Translations under genes and position numbers: made by a program | NCBI GenBank assembly: GCA_049601975.1 | Contig: JBMYRC010000061.1 | Location: 1 to 23,112 of the forward strand | Direction of reading: 5' to 3' | From: UBA6544 sp049601975 | GTDB lineage: Bacteria > Pseudomonadota > Alphaproteobacteria > UBA8366 | Length of the DNA stretch: 23,112 nucleotides | Notes under the pieces: model-generated | Databases searched by the model: none | What the model was told of the DNA's origin: nothing | What the model saw: only the letters and a program-made list of their open reading frames with translations | Part shown: positions 6,733-15,269 of the stretch, one piece after another | Layout: every line of letters begins with the position of its first letter | Position numbering within the stretch: position 1 is the stretch's first letter

Positions 6733-8997
6733 ATGCCGGCTCCCGCCAACGCCGAAAATAAACCGCCGTCCGGCATCGGATTCATGTCGCGTTTTGGCAA
6801 ACGTTCCGGCTTAGGTCGTGTTTTGGCCATATCGCTCGCTGCAGCGGCAGTTGCCAGTGGTGCTGCGACTTATGCAGCTTTGGCGGGATCCAAGTCGTTT
6901 GGTGACAGCCCAGCTATCGTTCTGATGTTGCTGAATATCGACCTTGTTCTATCGCTTCTTCTGGCTTTTCTAATCGTTCGTCGGATCGTATCAATCTGGT
7001 CCGAACGCCGCAAAGGTTCGGCCGGCTCAAGGCTACATGTAAAACTCGTTGTCTGGTTCGGTTTGGTCTCTGTGGTGCCGGCAATAGTCGTCGGCGTCTT
7101 TTCCGTTTCATTCTTTAATTTTGGGGTGGAATCTTGGTTCAGTGAGCGTGTTCGAACAGCGTTGAATGAATCGAGATCCGCCGCTGAAATATACCTCAAG
7201 GAACATCAGCGAAATATTAAGGCCGATGTTATCGCCATGGCGAAGGACTTAAATCGCGAAGTTTTGATGTTTCAAGACAATCCCAAACGGTTCAGTCAAA
7301 CTGTCAAAGTGCAAGCTTCGCTTCGTGAATTAAATGAAGCGTTGGTCTTCGATGGAACGGGACAAATCATTGCTCGCGCCGGTTTAACCTATCTACTTGA
7401 ATTCGAGAAGGTGCCGCCAGGCGCCATGGACACTGCCAGGAGCGGAGAAGTTGCGCTCATGACAAGTGAGAATGATGATCGTGTCCGTGCACTTGTTCGT
7501 CTTAGCGGGCCGCGAGAGTTACATTTATATGTTGGGCGGCTGGTAGACCCTATTGTCCTCAGTCATATGAAACGGACTGAAGGGGCCGTGAAGGAATTCG
7601 AGCAACTCGAGATTAATCGTTCGGATATACAAATTAATTTCGCTCTGATTTTCGTCGTCGTTGGCTTGTTATTGTTATTGGCAGCCGTCTGGATCGGCTT
7701 GATGTTCGCAACCCAACTCTCCGGTCCGATCAGCAGCTTAATCGCAGCGACAGAGAAGGTGAGAGCAGGAAATCTAGCGGCTCGTGTATCCGAGGATACA
7801 CCGGAAGACGAGATCGGCTCGCTTAGTCGTGCATTCAACCGCATGACCAGCGAATTGGAGGGCAATAGGGGCGAGTTGCTCGAAGCGAATTTGCAACTCG
7901 ATGAACGCCGGAGATTTACGGAGACCGTCCTTGAGGGTGTGTCCGCAGGTGTTGTCGGGTTGGATCGAGATGGCACTATCAATCTTCCAAATCGGTCGGC
8001 TTCTGAATTATTAGGAGTCGAACTAGATGAGGTGATTGGTCAACGCATGTCTGATGTTGTCATTGAATTAGCTCCGCTCATTGAAAAAGCCGCAAATACT
8101 CGGTTAAGGAAATCGATTGAAGGTGAAATTCGAATAACTCGGGACAATGAAACCCATACATTACTTGTCCGCATTGGCTCGGAATGGGCTGAAGGGCACG
8201 TTACCGGGTTCGTAATCACATTCGACGATGTCTCACAGTTGCTCGCAGCACAACGAAAGGCTGCTTGGGCAGATGTCGCGAGACGTATCGCGCACGAGAT
8301 TAAGAATCCGCTGACCCCGATTCAGCTCTCTGCGGAACGATTGCGGCGCAAATATATTAACGAAATCGGCAGCGACACCGAAGTGTTCATAAACTGCACG
8401 GATACGATTATCAGACATGTCGAGGATATTGGTCGGATGGTCGACGAATTTTCTAACTTCGCGCGTCTACCGGCCCCTAAGATGCGGTCCGAAGATTTGA
8501 GCGATTTGTCACGGCAAGTCGCTTTTCTCTATCGAAACGCTCAACCCAATATCGAATTTGAAAATGAGATACCTTCGCAGCCTATAGAGGTGGTTTGCGA
8601 CGGCCGTCAATTCAGCCAAGCGCTGACCAATCTGTATAAGAACGCCGTTGAATCGATTGAGAGTAGAGATATGGCTGAAGATAAAGGGAAAATCGTACTT
8701 TCGCTTGCCGTCGACGATGACCATGTCTCCGTTACGGTCGAAGATAACGGCAGGGGATTGCCAAAGGAAAATCGCGAACAACTCACCGATCCCTATTTTA
8801 CGACGCGCAAGTCAGGTACCGGTTTGGGTTTGGCCATCGTACGCAAGATTATGGAAGATCACGATGGACAAGTCGAGCTGAGGGACGGAAATATGGGAGG
8901 TGCTATTGCACGTCTGCGACTGAGCAGGCGGCTGATCGCTTCCGAGAACGCAGACGACGAAATACCGGCAGGCCGTAAGGAAATTCATGGCGTTTGA
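6733..8997 (+). CDS. ntrY: Membrane sensor histidine kinase NtrY
   Basis: A 754-residue sensor of the NtrY family, partner of NtrX in control of nitrogen metabolism and, in several alphaproteobacteria, of respiration and envelope functions. Membrane segments lie near 29-50, 61-84, 103-127 and 302-324, with a periplasmic domain of about 170 residues between the last two. A HAMP linker (about 325-385), a PAS domain (about 395-500), the H box RIAHEIKNPLTPIQLSAERL with His521, the N box LTNLYKNAVES at 631-641, DNGRGLP at 671-677 and GTGLGLAIV near 695-703 follow. ATG 6733 is used; a second ATG at 6784 would also leave all helices intact. There are 73 bases between ntrC and this gene, with no clear terminator. 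Confidence 0.94.
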   Translation: MPAPANAENKPPSGIGFMSRFGKRSGLGRVLAISLAAAAVASGAATYAALAGSKSFGDSPAIVLMLLNIDLVLSLLLAFLIVRRIVSIWSERRKGSAGSRLHVKLVVWFGLVSVVPAIVVGVFSVSFFNFGVESWFSERVRTALNESRSAAEIYLKEHQRNIKADVIAMAKDLNREVLMFQDNPKRFSQTVKVQASLRELNEALVFDGTGQIIARAGLTYLLEFEKVPPGAMDTARSGEVALMTSENDDRVRALVRLSGPRELHLYVGRLVDPIVLSHMKRTEGAVKEFEQLEINRSDIQINFALIFVVVGLLLLLAAVWIGLMFATQLSGPISSLIAATEKVRAGNLAARVSEDTPEDEIGSLSRAFNRMTSELEGNRGELLEANLQLDERRRFTETVLEGVSAGVVGLDRDGTINLPNRSASELLGVELDEVIGQRMSDVVIELAPLIEKAANTRLRKSIEGEIRITRDNETHTLLVRIGSEWAEGHVTGFVITFDDVSQLLAAQRKAAWADVARRIAHEIKNPLTPIQLSAERLRRKYINEIGSDTEVFINCTDTIIRHVEDIGRMVDEFSNFARLPAPKMRSEDLSDLSRQVAFLYRNAQPNIEFENEIPSQPIEVVCDGRQFSQALTNLYKNAVESIESRDMAEDKGKIVLSLAVDDDHVSVTVEDNGRGLPKENREQLTDPYFTTRKSGTGLGLAIVRKIMEDHDGQVELRDGNMGGAIARLRLSRRLIASENADDEIPAGRKEIHGV

Positions 8998-10375
8998 TAT
9001 TCTAATAATTGACGACGAAACTGATATTCGTCACCTAATCGCGGGTATCCTCGAGGATGAGGGTTACGAGTGTCGCGAAGCGGGTAGCAGCAGCGAAGCT
9101 TTTGAGGCGATCCGAAAACGTCAGCCAAATTTGATCGTTCTGGATGTCTGGCTGCAAGGTAGCGAGCATGACGGTCTCACAATGCTTGAACTGATCCGCA
9201 AGGAAAATCCGGAACAGCAAGTGATTATGATTAGCGGCCATGCGACGTTTGATATGGCGGTCAGCGCTACGAAGATCGGTGCCTATGATTTTCTCACCAA
9301 ACCGTTCAAAACCGATGTGTTGTTACACACAATCGCCCGAGCGCTGGAAACGGTGCGATTGCGGTCGCAAAATGAAGAACTCCAGGAATTAACCGGTGGC
9401 GATATCATCGAGTTCGGCGGACGTTCAAATGCCGCCAATCAAACACGACAAAAAATCGCGAAGGTCGCTCAGACTGATAGTCGAATTTTAATCAGTGGGC
9501 CTCCCGGAGCGGGGAAGAGTGTCCTCGCTCGGCTGATCCATCTAAATTCGCTGCGCAGCAACGGTAATTTTATCGTTTTGAATTGTGCCGGACTCAAAGA
9601 CTCTAATCTTGAAGCTGATTTATTCGGCACCGAGGCATCCACGACATCGCCGCGCCGGATCGGAGTATTGGAGAAAGCTCATCGTGGCACTTTGGTTCTG
9701 GACGAAGTCGCGGATATGCCGCTTGAAACACAAGGGCGGATCGTTCGAATTTTACACAATCCGGAATTCAGCCGCATTGGCGGCGATAATTCAGTCAATG
9801 TCGACACACGGATTATCGCGACGACGAATAAGGAGTTAAAAGAAGAGATAGACTCCGGTCGATTCCGGGAAGATTTATATTATCGATTGAACGTTGTCCC
9901 CATTCAGGTGCCGTCTTTGTCGGAGCGGCGCGAGGATATTCCGGAGCTTGCCACGCGCATTATGGAACGCTCGGCCAGCTCGAAAGGGCGCCGAGCTCGA
10001 GATTTAACAGAGGATGCGCTCGCGGCTCTTCAAGCCTATGATTGGCCTGGAAATATTTGGGAGCTGGTGAACGTAATGGAGCGCGTCCTCTTAATCGCTA
10101 CAGTCGCAAATGGGGAAGCCGCGACGGGAAGTGATATTTCCGATGCGATTGGTCAAGAAGCAAAAGAGCAGAGCTCGACCGGCCGTACGATGAAGATCAT
10201 GAACTTGCCCCTTCGTCTTGCAAGGGAAGAATTTGAGAAAGATTATCTGACCTTTCACCTCAGGCGTTTCGATGGAAATATCAGCCGAACGTCGGCATTC
10301 GTGGGCATGGATCGAGCAGCACTCCATCGCAAGCTTAAACTCCTGGGCGTTCATGGAACGGCCGACGGAAATTAG
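8987..10375 (+). CDS. ntrX: Response regulator NtrX, AAA+ type without GAFTGA
   Basis: A 462-residue NtrC-like regulator. The receiver domain has acidic residues at 9-11, phosphoacceptor Asp53 and Lys105. The AAA+ domain has Walker A GPPGAGKS at 171-178, TLVLDEVAD at 235-243 and REDLYYRLNVVPIQVP at 294-309. Where NtrC has GAFTGA, this protein runs directly from DLFGTE (211-216) through a short serine/threonine/proline stretch to GVLEKAHRGTL, so the sigma54-contacting loop is missing. That is known for alphaproteobacterial NtrX and implies regulation without sigma54 remodelling. A Fis-like helix-turn-helix follows at about 420-458 (RAALHRKLKLLG). It overlaps ntrY by 11 bases, in the same manner as the ntrB/ntrC pair. 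Confidence 0.95.
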   Translation: MAFDILIIDDETDIRHLIAGILEDEGYECREAGSSSEAFEAIRKRQPNLIVLDVWLQGSEHDGLTMLELIRKENPEQQVIMISGHATFDMAVSATKIGAYDFLTKPFKTDVLLHTIARALETVRLRSQNEELQELTGGDIIEFGGRSNAANQTRQKIAKVAQTDSRILISGPPGAGKSVLARLIHLNSLRSNGNFIVLNCAGLKDSNLEADLFGTEASTTSPRRIGVLEKAHRGTLVLDEVADMPLETQGRIVRILHNPEFSRIGGDNSVNVDTRIIATTNKELKEEIDSGRFREDLYYRLNVVPIQVPSLSERREDIPELATRIMERSASSKGRRARDLTEDALAALQAYDWPGNIWELVNVMERVLLIATVANGEAATGSDISDAIGQEAKEQSSTGRTMKIMNLPLRLAREEFEKDYLTFHLRRFDGNISRTSAFVGMDRAALHRKLKLLGVHGTADGN

Positions 10376-10402
10376 TTTCATGTCCAAGCAGTTGAATAAC
10401 AC

Positions 10403-11782
10403 ATGAAGGTCGTCATTTGCGGCGCGGGGCAGGTGGGGTTCAGTATTGCCCGTTATCTTTCTGCCGAGGGCAATGACGTCACGGTCATCGATCAATCGCC
10501 GGACTTAATCGGGAAAGTGAACGAGTCCCTTGATGTGCAAGCGATCGTCGGACACGCTTCTCACCCGGATGTGCTTGAGAGCGCCGGCGTTTCAGACGCT
10601 GACATGATTATCGCCGTGACCTTCGCGGACGAAGTGAACATGGTCGCTTGCCAGATCGCGCATTCAATTTTCAACGTGCCGACCAAAATCGCTCGTATTC
10701 GCCAACAAAGCTATCTTGAGCCGATGTGGGCCGATTTGTTCAGCCGTGATCATATGCCGATCGACGTGATCATTTCGCCGGAACTTGAGGTTGCCCGCGC
10801 CATTAGCCGGCGATTAGCGGTACCCGGAGCTTTTGACATGATTCCGCTAGCCGATGGCCGTGTGCGGGTTATTGGCGTGCGTTGCGGTGAGGATTGCCCG
10901 GTTATCAACACGACACTGCGTCAATTAACTGGCTTATTTCCCGACCTCAATATTAGTATCGTTGGCATTGTACGCGGTGAAGACGCGTTCGTGCCGCATT
11001 CCGCGGATCAAATGTTTGCGGGTGACGAGGTATACTTCGTCGCGGATTCTCAGCATGTCGCGCGAGCGCTCGCGACATTTGGCCACGAGGAACGCCAAGA
11101 GGCGTCTCGACGCATCACCATTATTGGTGGCGGTAATATCGGCCTTAACTTGGCCCGCTATGTCGAGGAAATGGAGAACGTCACCGGCCGAATCATTGAG
11201 CATGATAACGATCGGGCACGGCGAATCGTACCGATGTTACACGATACCTATGTAACCCACGGCGATGCCCTGGATACGGTAATATTAGAAGAAACCAATA
11301 TTCAGAACGCTGATACCGTCGTGTCGGTGAGTAACGACGACGAGACGAACATTCTCGCGTCTCTTTTGGCTAAGCGTTATGGAGTGGAACGTACTATCGC
11401 GCTCGTGAATCGCGATACTTATACGCCGCTCGTCACAACACTTGGCATTGATGTACTTGTCAATCCGCGTGCGATTACGGTGTCGACGATACTTCAACAT
11501 ATACGGCGCGGGCGCATCCGCTCGGTCCATTCACTGCGTGACGGGTTTGCCGAGGTGATCGAGGCCGAAGCTTTAGAGACATCGCCCTTGGTCGGAGCGC
11601 CTTTATCGGAAATTTCTCTTCCACCGGATGTCATCATCGGCGCCATTGTTCGTGACGGCGAAGTGATTATCACCAGGTCGACGTCGGTAATTGAGAACGG
11701 CGACCGCGTTATCCTCCTGTCGGCGGCGCATTCAGTGAAGAAAGTCGAGAAGATGTTCTCGGTGAGGCTTGAATTTTTCTAA
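10403..11782 (+). CDS. trkA: Trk potassium-uptake NAD-binding regulator TrkA
   Basis: A 459-residue peripheral cytoplasmic protein that gates TrkH/TrkG-type K+ channels. It has the standard duplicated design: first Rossmann RCK-N domain starting MKVVICGAGQVG with the dinucleotide motif at 7-12, an RCK-C domain (about 140-225), a second RCK-N with ITIIGGGNIGLNLARY starting at 238, and a second RCK-C ending in GDRVILLSAA near the C terminus. Length is normal for a two-repeat TrkA. No trkH lies in this window. It starts 27 bases after ntrX, so cotranscription with ntrYX is possible; the dat start lies 31 bases after its stop. Confidence 0.95.
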   Translation: MKVVICGAGQVGFSIARYLSAEGNDVTVIDQSPDLIGKVNESLDVQAIVGHASHPDVLESAGVSDADMIIAVTFADEVNMVACQIAHSIFNVPTKIARIRQQSYLEPMWADLFSRDHMPIDVIISPELEVARAISRRLAVPGAFDMIPLADGRVRVIGVRCGEDCPVINTTLRQLTGLFPDLNISIVGIVRGEDAFVPHSADQMFAGDEVYFVADSQHVARALATFGHEERQEASRRITIIGGGNIGLNLARYVEEMENVTGRIIEHDNDRARRIVPMLHDTYVTHGDALDTVILEETNIQNADTVVSVSNDDETNILASLLAKRYGVERTIALVNRDTYTPLVTTLGIDVLVNPRAITVSTILQHIRRGRIRSVHSLRDGFAEVIEAEALETSPLVGAPLSEISLPPDVIIGAIVRDGEVIITRSTSVIENGDRVILLSAAHSVKKVEKMFSVRLEFF

Positions 11783-11813
11783 CTCTAGCGGCGTGATAAG
11801 GATCGAATTCGCG

Positions 11814-12674
11814 ATGGCGAGATTAGCATATGTGAACGGACAGTACGTCCCGCATTCGGACGCGGCTGTGCATGTCGAGGACCGCGGCTATCAGTTCGGA
11901 GACGGGGTCTACGAAGTCGTGAGCGTTGTCAAGCGCAGACTGATTGATTTAGAGGGGCATTTAGACCGTCTAGCGCGTTCGCTCTCCGAACTTTGTATCG
12001 ATTGGCCTGTCAGCCGGCAGGTGCTCTCCATCTTAATGCGCCAATTACTAGTCCGTAATCGCGTTGCCGATGGCTTGATCTATCTGCAAATTACACGCGG
12101 TGTGGCGCCTCGTGATCATAAATTCCCAAAAGATGTGAAGCCATCCCTGGTAATGACAACGAAGAAGGTCGTGCATGAAAATTCATCGCGTTTCGCTAAC
12201 GGGGCGAAAGTAGTCACGATACCGGATGTTCGCTGGGTTCGATGCGATATCAAATCGATATCCTTGTTGCCGAATTGCCTCGGTAAACAAACCGCTGCCG
12301 AAGCCGGCGCCTATGAGGCTTGGCAGGTAAACGACGATGGCTACATAACTGAAGGGACTTCGTCCAACGCTTGGATCGTTTCCGAAAGTGGAAAATTGAT
12401 TACTCGTGCTCCGACATCGGAGATTCTCAACGGGATAACAAGATTGACAATTCTGGAAATTGCGAACGAGCGTGGCGTCGCTTTCGCTGAGCGCGCCTTT
12501 AGCGTCGAAGAGGCAAAATCCGCCCGGGAAGCCTTTACCACAAGCGCGACGTCTTTCATCACACCAGTGGTTCAGATCGATGATATCGTGATCGGAGATG
12601 GATCTCCGGGCGCGCTTACCCGCAACTTAATTGAGCAATATCAAACCTATATTGAGGCACTGGAGACGCTCTAG
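11814..12674 (+). CDS. dat: D-amino-acid aminotransferase, fold-type IV PLP enzyme
   Basis: A 286-residue class IV aminotransferase most like D-alanine aminotransferase, which exchanges amino groups between D-amino acids and 2-oxo acids and can supply D-glutamate or D-alanine for peptidoglycan. Marks are the N-terminal YVNGQYVPHSDAAVHVEDRGYQFGDGVYE, the PLP-binding lysine 147 in RCDIKSISLLPN, the glutamate of YITEGTSSNAW near 178-188 and the phosphate-binding GITRLTILE region. The frame extends to a TTG at 11769 inside trkA, but ATG 11814 gives the family N terminus (MARLAYVNG) and is preceded by AAGGA at 11798-11802. Substrate preference cannot be read from sequence; a branched-chain aminotransferase is less likely. 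Confidence 0.86.
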   Translation: MARLAYVNGQYVPHSDAAVHVEDRGYQFGDGVYEVVSVVKRRLIDLEGHLDRLARSLSELCIDWPVSRQVLSILMRQLLVRNRVADGLIYLQITRGVAPRDHKFPKDVKPSLVMTTKKVVHENSSRFANGAKVVTIPDVRWVRCDIKSISLLPNCLGKQTAAEAGAYEAWQVNDDGYITEGTSSNAWIVSESGKLITRAPTSEILNGITRLTILEIANERGVAFAERAFSVEEAKSAREAFTTSATSFITPVVQIDDIVIGDGSPGALTRNLIEQYQTYIEALETL

Positions 12675-12713
12675 TAAGCGAATTACGTTACTCAAAGGTT
12701 TAACATTTCAGTT

Positions 12714-12741
12714 TTGAGCTATTCTAATCCTGTTATATAAT
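12714..12741 (+). promoter_or_regulatory. Sigma70-type promoter of hfq
   Basis: TTGAGC at 12714-12719 and a perfect TATAAT at 12736-12741, spaced by 16 bases, lie in the 138-base gap between dat and hfq. Transcription would start near 12748, giving a leader of about 65 bases. This suggests hfq-hflX can be expressed apart from the upstream ntr-trkA-dat genes. Confidence 0.65.
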
Positions 12742-12812
12742 TAACGCTTAAGACGAAAAAGGGAACAAGACTCCGGGTATCTAACACCGGGGCGAAAAAG
12801 CAGGGCGCATCC

Positions 12813-13061
12813 ATGTCATCTGAAAAAAGTCAAAACTTGCAAGACGTATTCTTGAATAGCGTCCGCAAGGCAAAGGTTCCGGTCACCATCTTTTTGGTAA
12901 ACGGTGTGAAACTCCAAGGCATCATCACTTGGTTTGATAATTTTTGCGTCCTATTGCGCCGGGATGCACATTCCCAGCTCGTGTATAAGCACGCTATTTC
13001 GACTATCATGCCGGCTCAACCCGTGCAACTTTTCGAGCCGAACGCTGCTGAAGCAGAATAG
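12813..13061 (+). CDS. hfq: RNA chaperone Hfq
   Basis: An 82-residue Sm-like protein that forms a hexameric ring and pairs small regulatory RNAs with messages. The family core is complete: QNLQDVFLN with Gln10 at the proximal RNA face, IFLVNGVKLQGIITWFDNF (the Sm1 region, 26-44) and LVYKHAISTIMP (Sm2, 56-67) with the YKH signature at 58-60. The C-terminal tail after residue 70 is short, as usual in alphaproteobacteria. AGGG at 12802-12805 serves as ribosome-binding site. hflX follows after 18 bases, the same pairing as in many proteobacteria. Confidence 0.97.
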   Translation: MSSEKSQNLQDVFLNSVRKAKVPVTIFLVNGVKLQGIITWFDNFCVLLRRDAHSQLVYKHAISTIMPAQPVQLFEPNAAEAE

Positions 13062-13079
13062 GGGGGCATACACAAACGT

Positions 13080-14381
13080 ATGATAGATTTGCCCGCCCTC
13101 ACCGATGGCATTCAAACGATTGCGCTGGTAATCGTTCCTGAATTTTCAACACGCAACGATAAAGGTGACAGTTCAGACCGAAAAATCGAGGAAGCAGTTG
13201 GCCTTGCTGAAGCAATTCAGCTGGAGGTATGCGCCTCGAAAGAAGTGAAGCTCACTAAAATTCGTCCCGCGACTTTATTTGGCAGCGGTAAGACAAGGGA
13301 AATCGGCGCGTTAATTAAAGAAGAGCACGTCGATGTCACGATCGTTGACCATCCCCTGACACCGATCCAACAACGAAACCTTGAGCTGGAATGGCATTGT
13401 AAGGTCTTGGACCGAACGGCGCTTATTCTCGAGATATTCGGTGCCCGCGCGCGAACTTACGAAGGACGACTGCAGGTCGAACTCGCGGCGCTGCAATATC
13501 AACGCTCTCGCCTGGTCAGAAGTTGGACACACCTTGAGCGCCAACGCGGCGGCTTCGGTTTCATTGGTGGTCCCGGTGAAAGTCAGCTGGAAATTGATCG
13601 GCGTCTCACTGATCAGCGGATTACAAAACTGCAGGGCGAAATCGTAAACATCCGAAAGACCCGAACCCTGCAGCGCGCATCGCGTCAACGCGCGGCGATT
13701 CCGACCGTGGCGCTCGTCGGATATACCAATGCGGGCAAATCGACGCTTTTCAATCTTCTCACGAAATCGAGCGTAGTGGCAAAAGATATGTTGTTTGCGA
13801 CACTCGATCCGACGATGCGCGGTATGACATTGCCGTCTGGGCAAGAGACCATCCTATGTGACACGGTCGGATTCATCTCGGATCTACCAACGGAGTTGGT
13901 TGCGTCATTTCGCGCGACACTGGAGGAGATTGTCGAGGCTGACCTGGTATTGCATATCCAAGATGCATCATCGACAGAAGCGGCCGAGCATCACCGCACT
14001 GTGGAGGAAATAGTCGATGGGCTGGTCGGGGACGAACCGCTCCACATGATCGATGTTTTGAATAAGATCGACCTTGTCGATTCAGACGCTCGCGGGTACC
14101 AATCTCGGGCAGTTCGCGATCAAGCGGTTTGTATCTCTGCCGTTAGCGGCGAAGGTATAGATGAGCTACTGAAGTTATTAGATCGCGAATTCGTTAACCG
14201 GCGGCAGGTTTTAACCTATGATATTCCGTCTTCCAATGGGGCCGCCTTGGCATGGCTTTATAAGAATGGCGAGGTTATTAATTATCTACCGCAAGAATTG
14301 TCGGGCATTGTCAAAGTGGCTCTCCAGACGCCAGATGTCGGCCGATTTGAGCAAAGGTTCAATCTCGAACCGCTTCATTAA
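13080..14381 (+). CDS. hflX: Ribosome-associated GTPase HflX
   Basis: A 433-residue GTPase that binds the large ribosomal subunit and, in studied bacteria, splits or rescues stalled ribosomes under stress. The N-terminal glycine-rich domain includes LFGSGKTREIG near 67-76, the conserved RTALILEIFGARARTYEGRLQVELAALQYQ stretch is near 112-141 and the GGPGESQLEIDRR motif is at 163-175. The G domain has G1 GYTNAGKS at 214-221, TLDPT at 241-245, G3 DTVGF at 261-265 and G4 NKID at 328-331. A G-rich run at the hfq stop acts as ribosome-binding site. A run of nine T follows its stop at 14389-14397, without a clear stem before it. Confidence 0.95.
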   Translation: MIDLPALTDGIQTIALVIVPEFSTRNDKGDSSDRKIEEAVGLAEAIQLEVCASKEVKLTKIRPATLFGSGKTREIGALIKEEHVDVTIVDHPLTPIQQRNLELEWHCKVLDRTALILEIFGARARTYEGRLQVELAALQYQRSRLVRSWTHLERQRGGFGFIGGPGESQLEIDRRLTDQRITKLQGEIVNIRKTRTLQRASRQRAAIPTVALVGYTNAGKSTLFNLLTKSSVVAKDMLFATLDPTMRGMTLPSGQETILCDTVGFISDLPTELVASFRATLEEIVEADLVLHIQDASSTEAAEHHRTVEEIVDGLVGDEPLHMIDVLNKIDLVDSDARGYQSRAVRDQAVCISAVSGEGIDELLKLLDREFVNRRQVLTYDIPSSNGAALAWLYKNGEVINYLPQELSGIVKVALQTPDVGRFEQRFNLEPLH

Positions 14382-14407
14382 AACGGGATTTTTTTTTGAT
14401 TTATATT

Positions 14408-14431
14408 CGCCGCCAGACGGCGCGAGGCGAA
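14408..14431 (+). promoter_or_regulatory. Hairpin at the ribosome-binding site of the IMPase-family gene
   Basis: CGCCG at 14408-14412 and CGGCG at 14418-14422 form a perfect five-pair stem with a five-base loop. An alternative pairing, TTCGCC at 14406-14411 with GGCGAA at 14426-14431, would cover the AGGCG ribosome-binding site just before the ATG at 14434. The two stems exclude each other, so this may tune translation; it could also be a weak terminator remnant. Inference only. Confidence 0.3.
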
Positions 14432-14433
14432 AG

Positions 14434-15243
14434 ATGGTGATCGACACTGATCAAATCACTGCGATTATCCGTGAAACAGCCGCGCTCGACGTTCTTCCTC
14501 GGTTTCAGAAACTCGCTGATTCCGAAATTTTCGAAAAGGCCCCGGGAGACATCGTTACCGTCGCTGATTACGATGCGGAAGTACGCCTGACAAAAGCGCT
14601 CGGGGATATCATGCCAGGTGCGGACATCTTGGCCGAAGAGGCTGCGGCGCGTGACGGCGTTGAGCTTGATGATTATCAGTCGGACAACGCGACTTGGCTT
14701 ATCGACCCGGTGGACGGTACGCGTAATTTTTCAAAAGGTGATAGCACCTTTGCCATCGTCGTGGCTTATGTCAAAGGCGGTCAGGTCGAGCATGCTTGGA
14801 TTCACCTGCCGGTCGAGGATCAAACAATCGTCGCGGAACGAGAGAGCGGTGCCTATATTTCCGGCGGTGCGCGTTTGACGTCGTCCTCGGAGGAAGAGCT
14901 CTCGTCAATGACGGGGCTCTTGAACCTCAAAGGTATGGGCGAAGATGTTTCGGTCGAGCATATCAGATCTCGCGGCGAGACGTTCTTTGAGCTAAGAAAC
15001 CACCGCTGTGCCGGTTTCGATTTTGTTCAGCTCGCGAAGGGCAATAAACACTTCTCGCTCTATCGCCGACTCTGGCCCTGGGATCATGCGGCGGGCGCAT
15101 TAATCTTCAGCGAAGCGGGTGGGCACGTAGCACGTGTCGATGGTCGCGCCTATCATCCGCTATCACGGGTGTGGGGTCTGCTGTGCGCGCCGACGAAGCA
15201 ATCCTGGCAAGACATCCATGATCACCTCACGACACCAAATTAA
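14434..15243 (+). CDS. Inositol-monophosphatase-family phosphatase
   Basis: A 269-residue Mg-dependent phosphatase of the inositol monophosphatase superfamily. Metal-site motifs are complete: GDIVTVADYDAEV at 38-50 with Asp45, LAEEAA at 66-71 with Glu68, WLIDPVDGTRNFSKG at 88-102 with Asp91 and Asp94, and WPWDHAAGALIFSEAGG at 214-230 with Asp217. The frame is open back to 14218, but those residues shadow the hflX 3' end; ATG 14434 follows AGGCG. The substrate could be inositol phosphate, histidinol phosphate, 3'-phosphoadenosine phosphate or fructose bisphosphate; the sequence does not decide. It sits between hflX and mazG, genes often close together in alphaproteobacteria, followed directly by a pseudogene. 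Confidence 0.85.
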   Translation: MVIDTDQITAIIRETAALDVLPRFQKLADSEIFEKAPGDIVTVADYDAEVRLTKALGDIMPGADILAEEAAARDGVELDDYQSDNATWLIDPVDGTRNFSKGDSTFAIVVAYVKGGQVEHAWIHLPVEDQTIVAERESGAYISGGARLTSSSEEELSSMTGLLNLKGMGEDVSVEHIRSRGETFFELRNHRCAGFDFVQLAKGNKHFSLYRRLWPWDHAAGALIFSEAGGHVARVDGRAYHPLSRVWGLLCAPTKQSWQDIHDHLTTPN

Positions 15244-15269
15244 TAGGTATTCCAATGGGAGAAACGAAA

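Noticed and set aside
14389..14397. Intrinsic terminator after hflX
   Set aside because: The run of nine T is striking, but no stable GC-rich stem lies directly before it.
14218..14433. Upstream extension of the IMPase-family gene inside hflX
   Set aside because: It is an out-of-frame shadow of the hflX end; the ATG at 14434 follows a ribosome-binding site and gives a normal family length.
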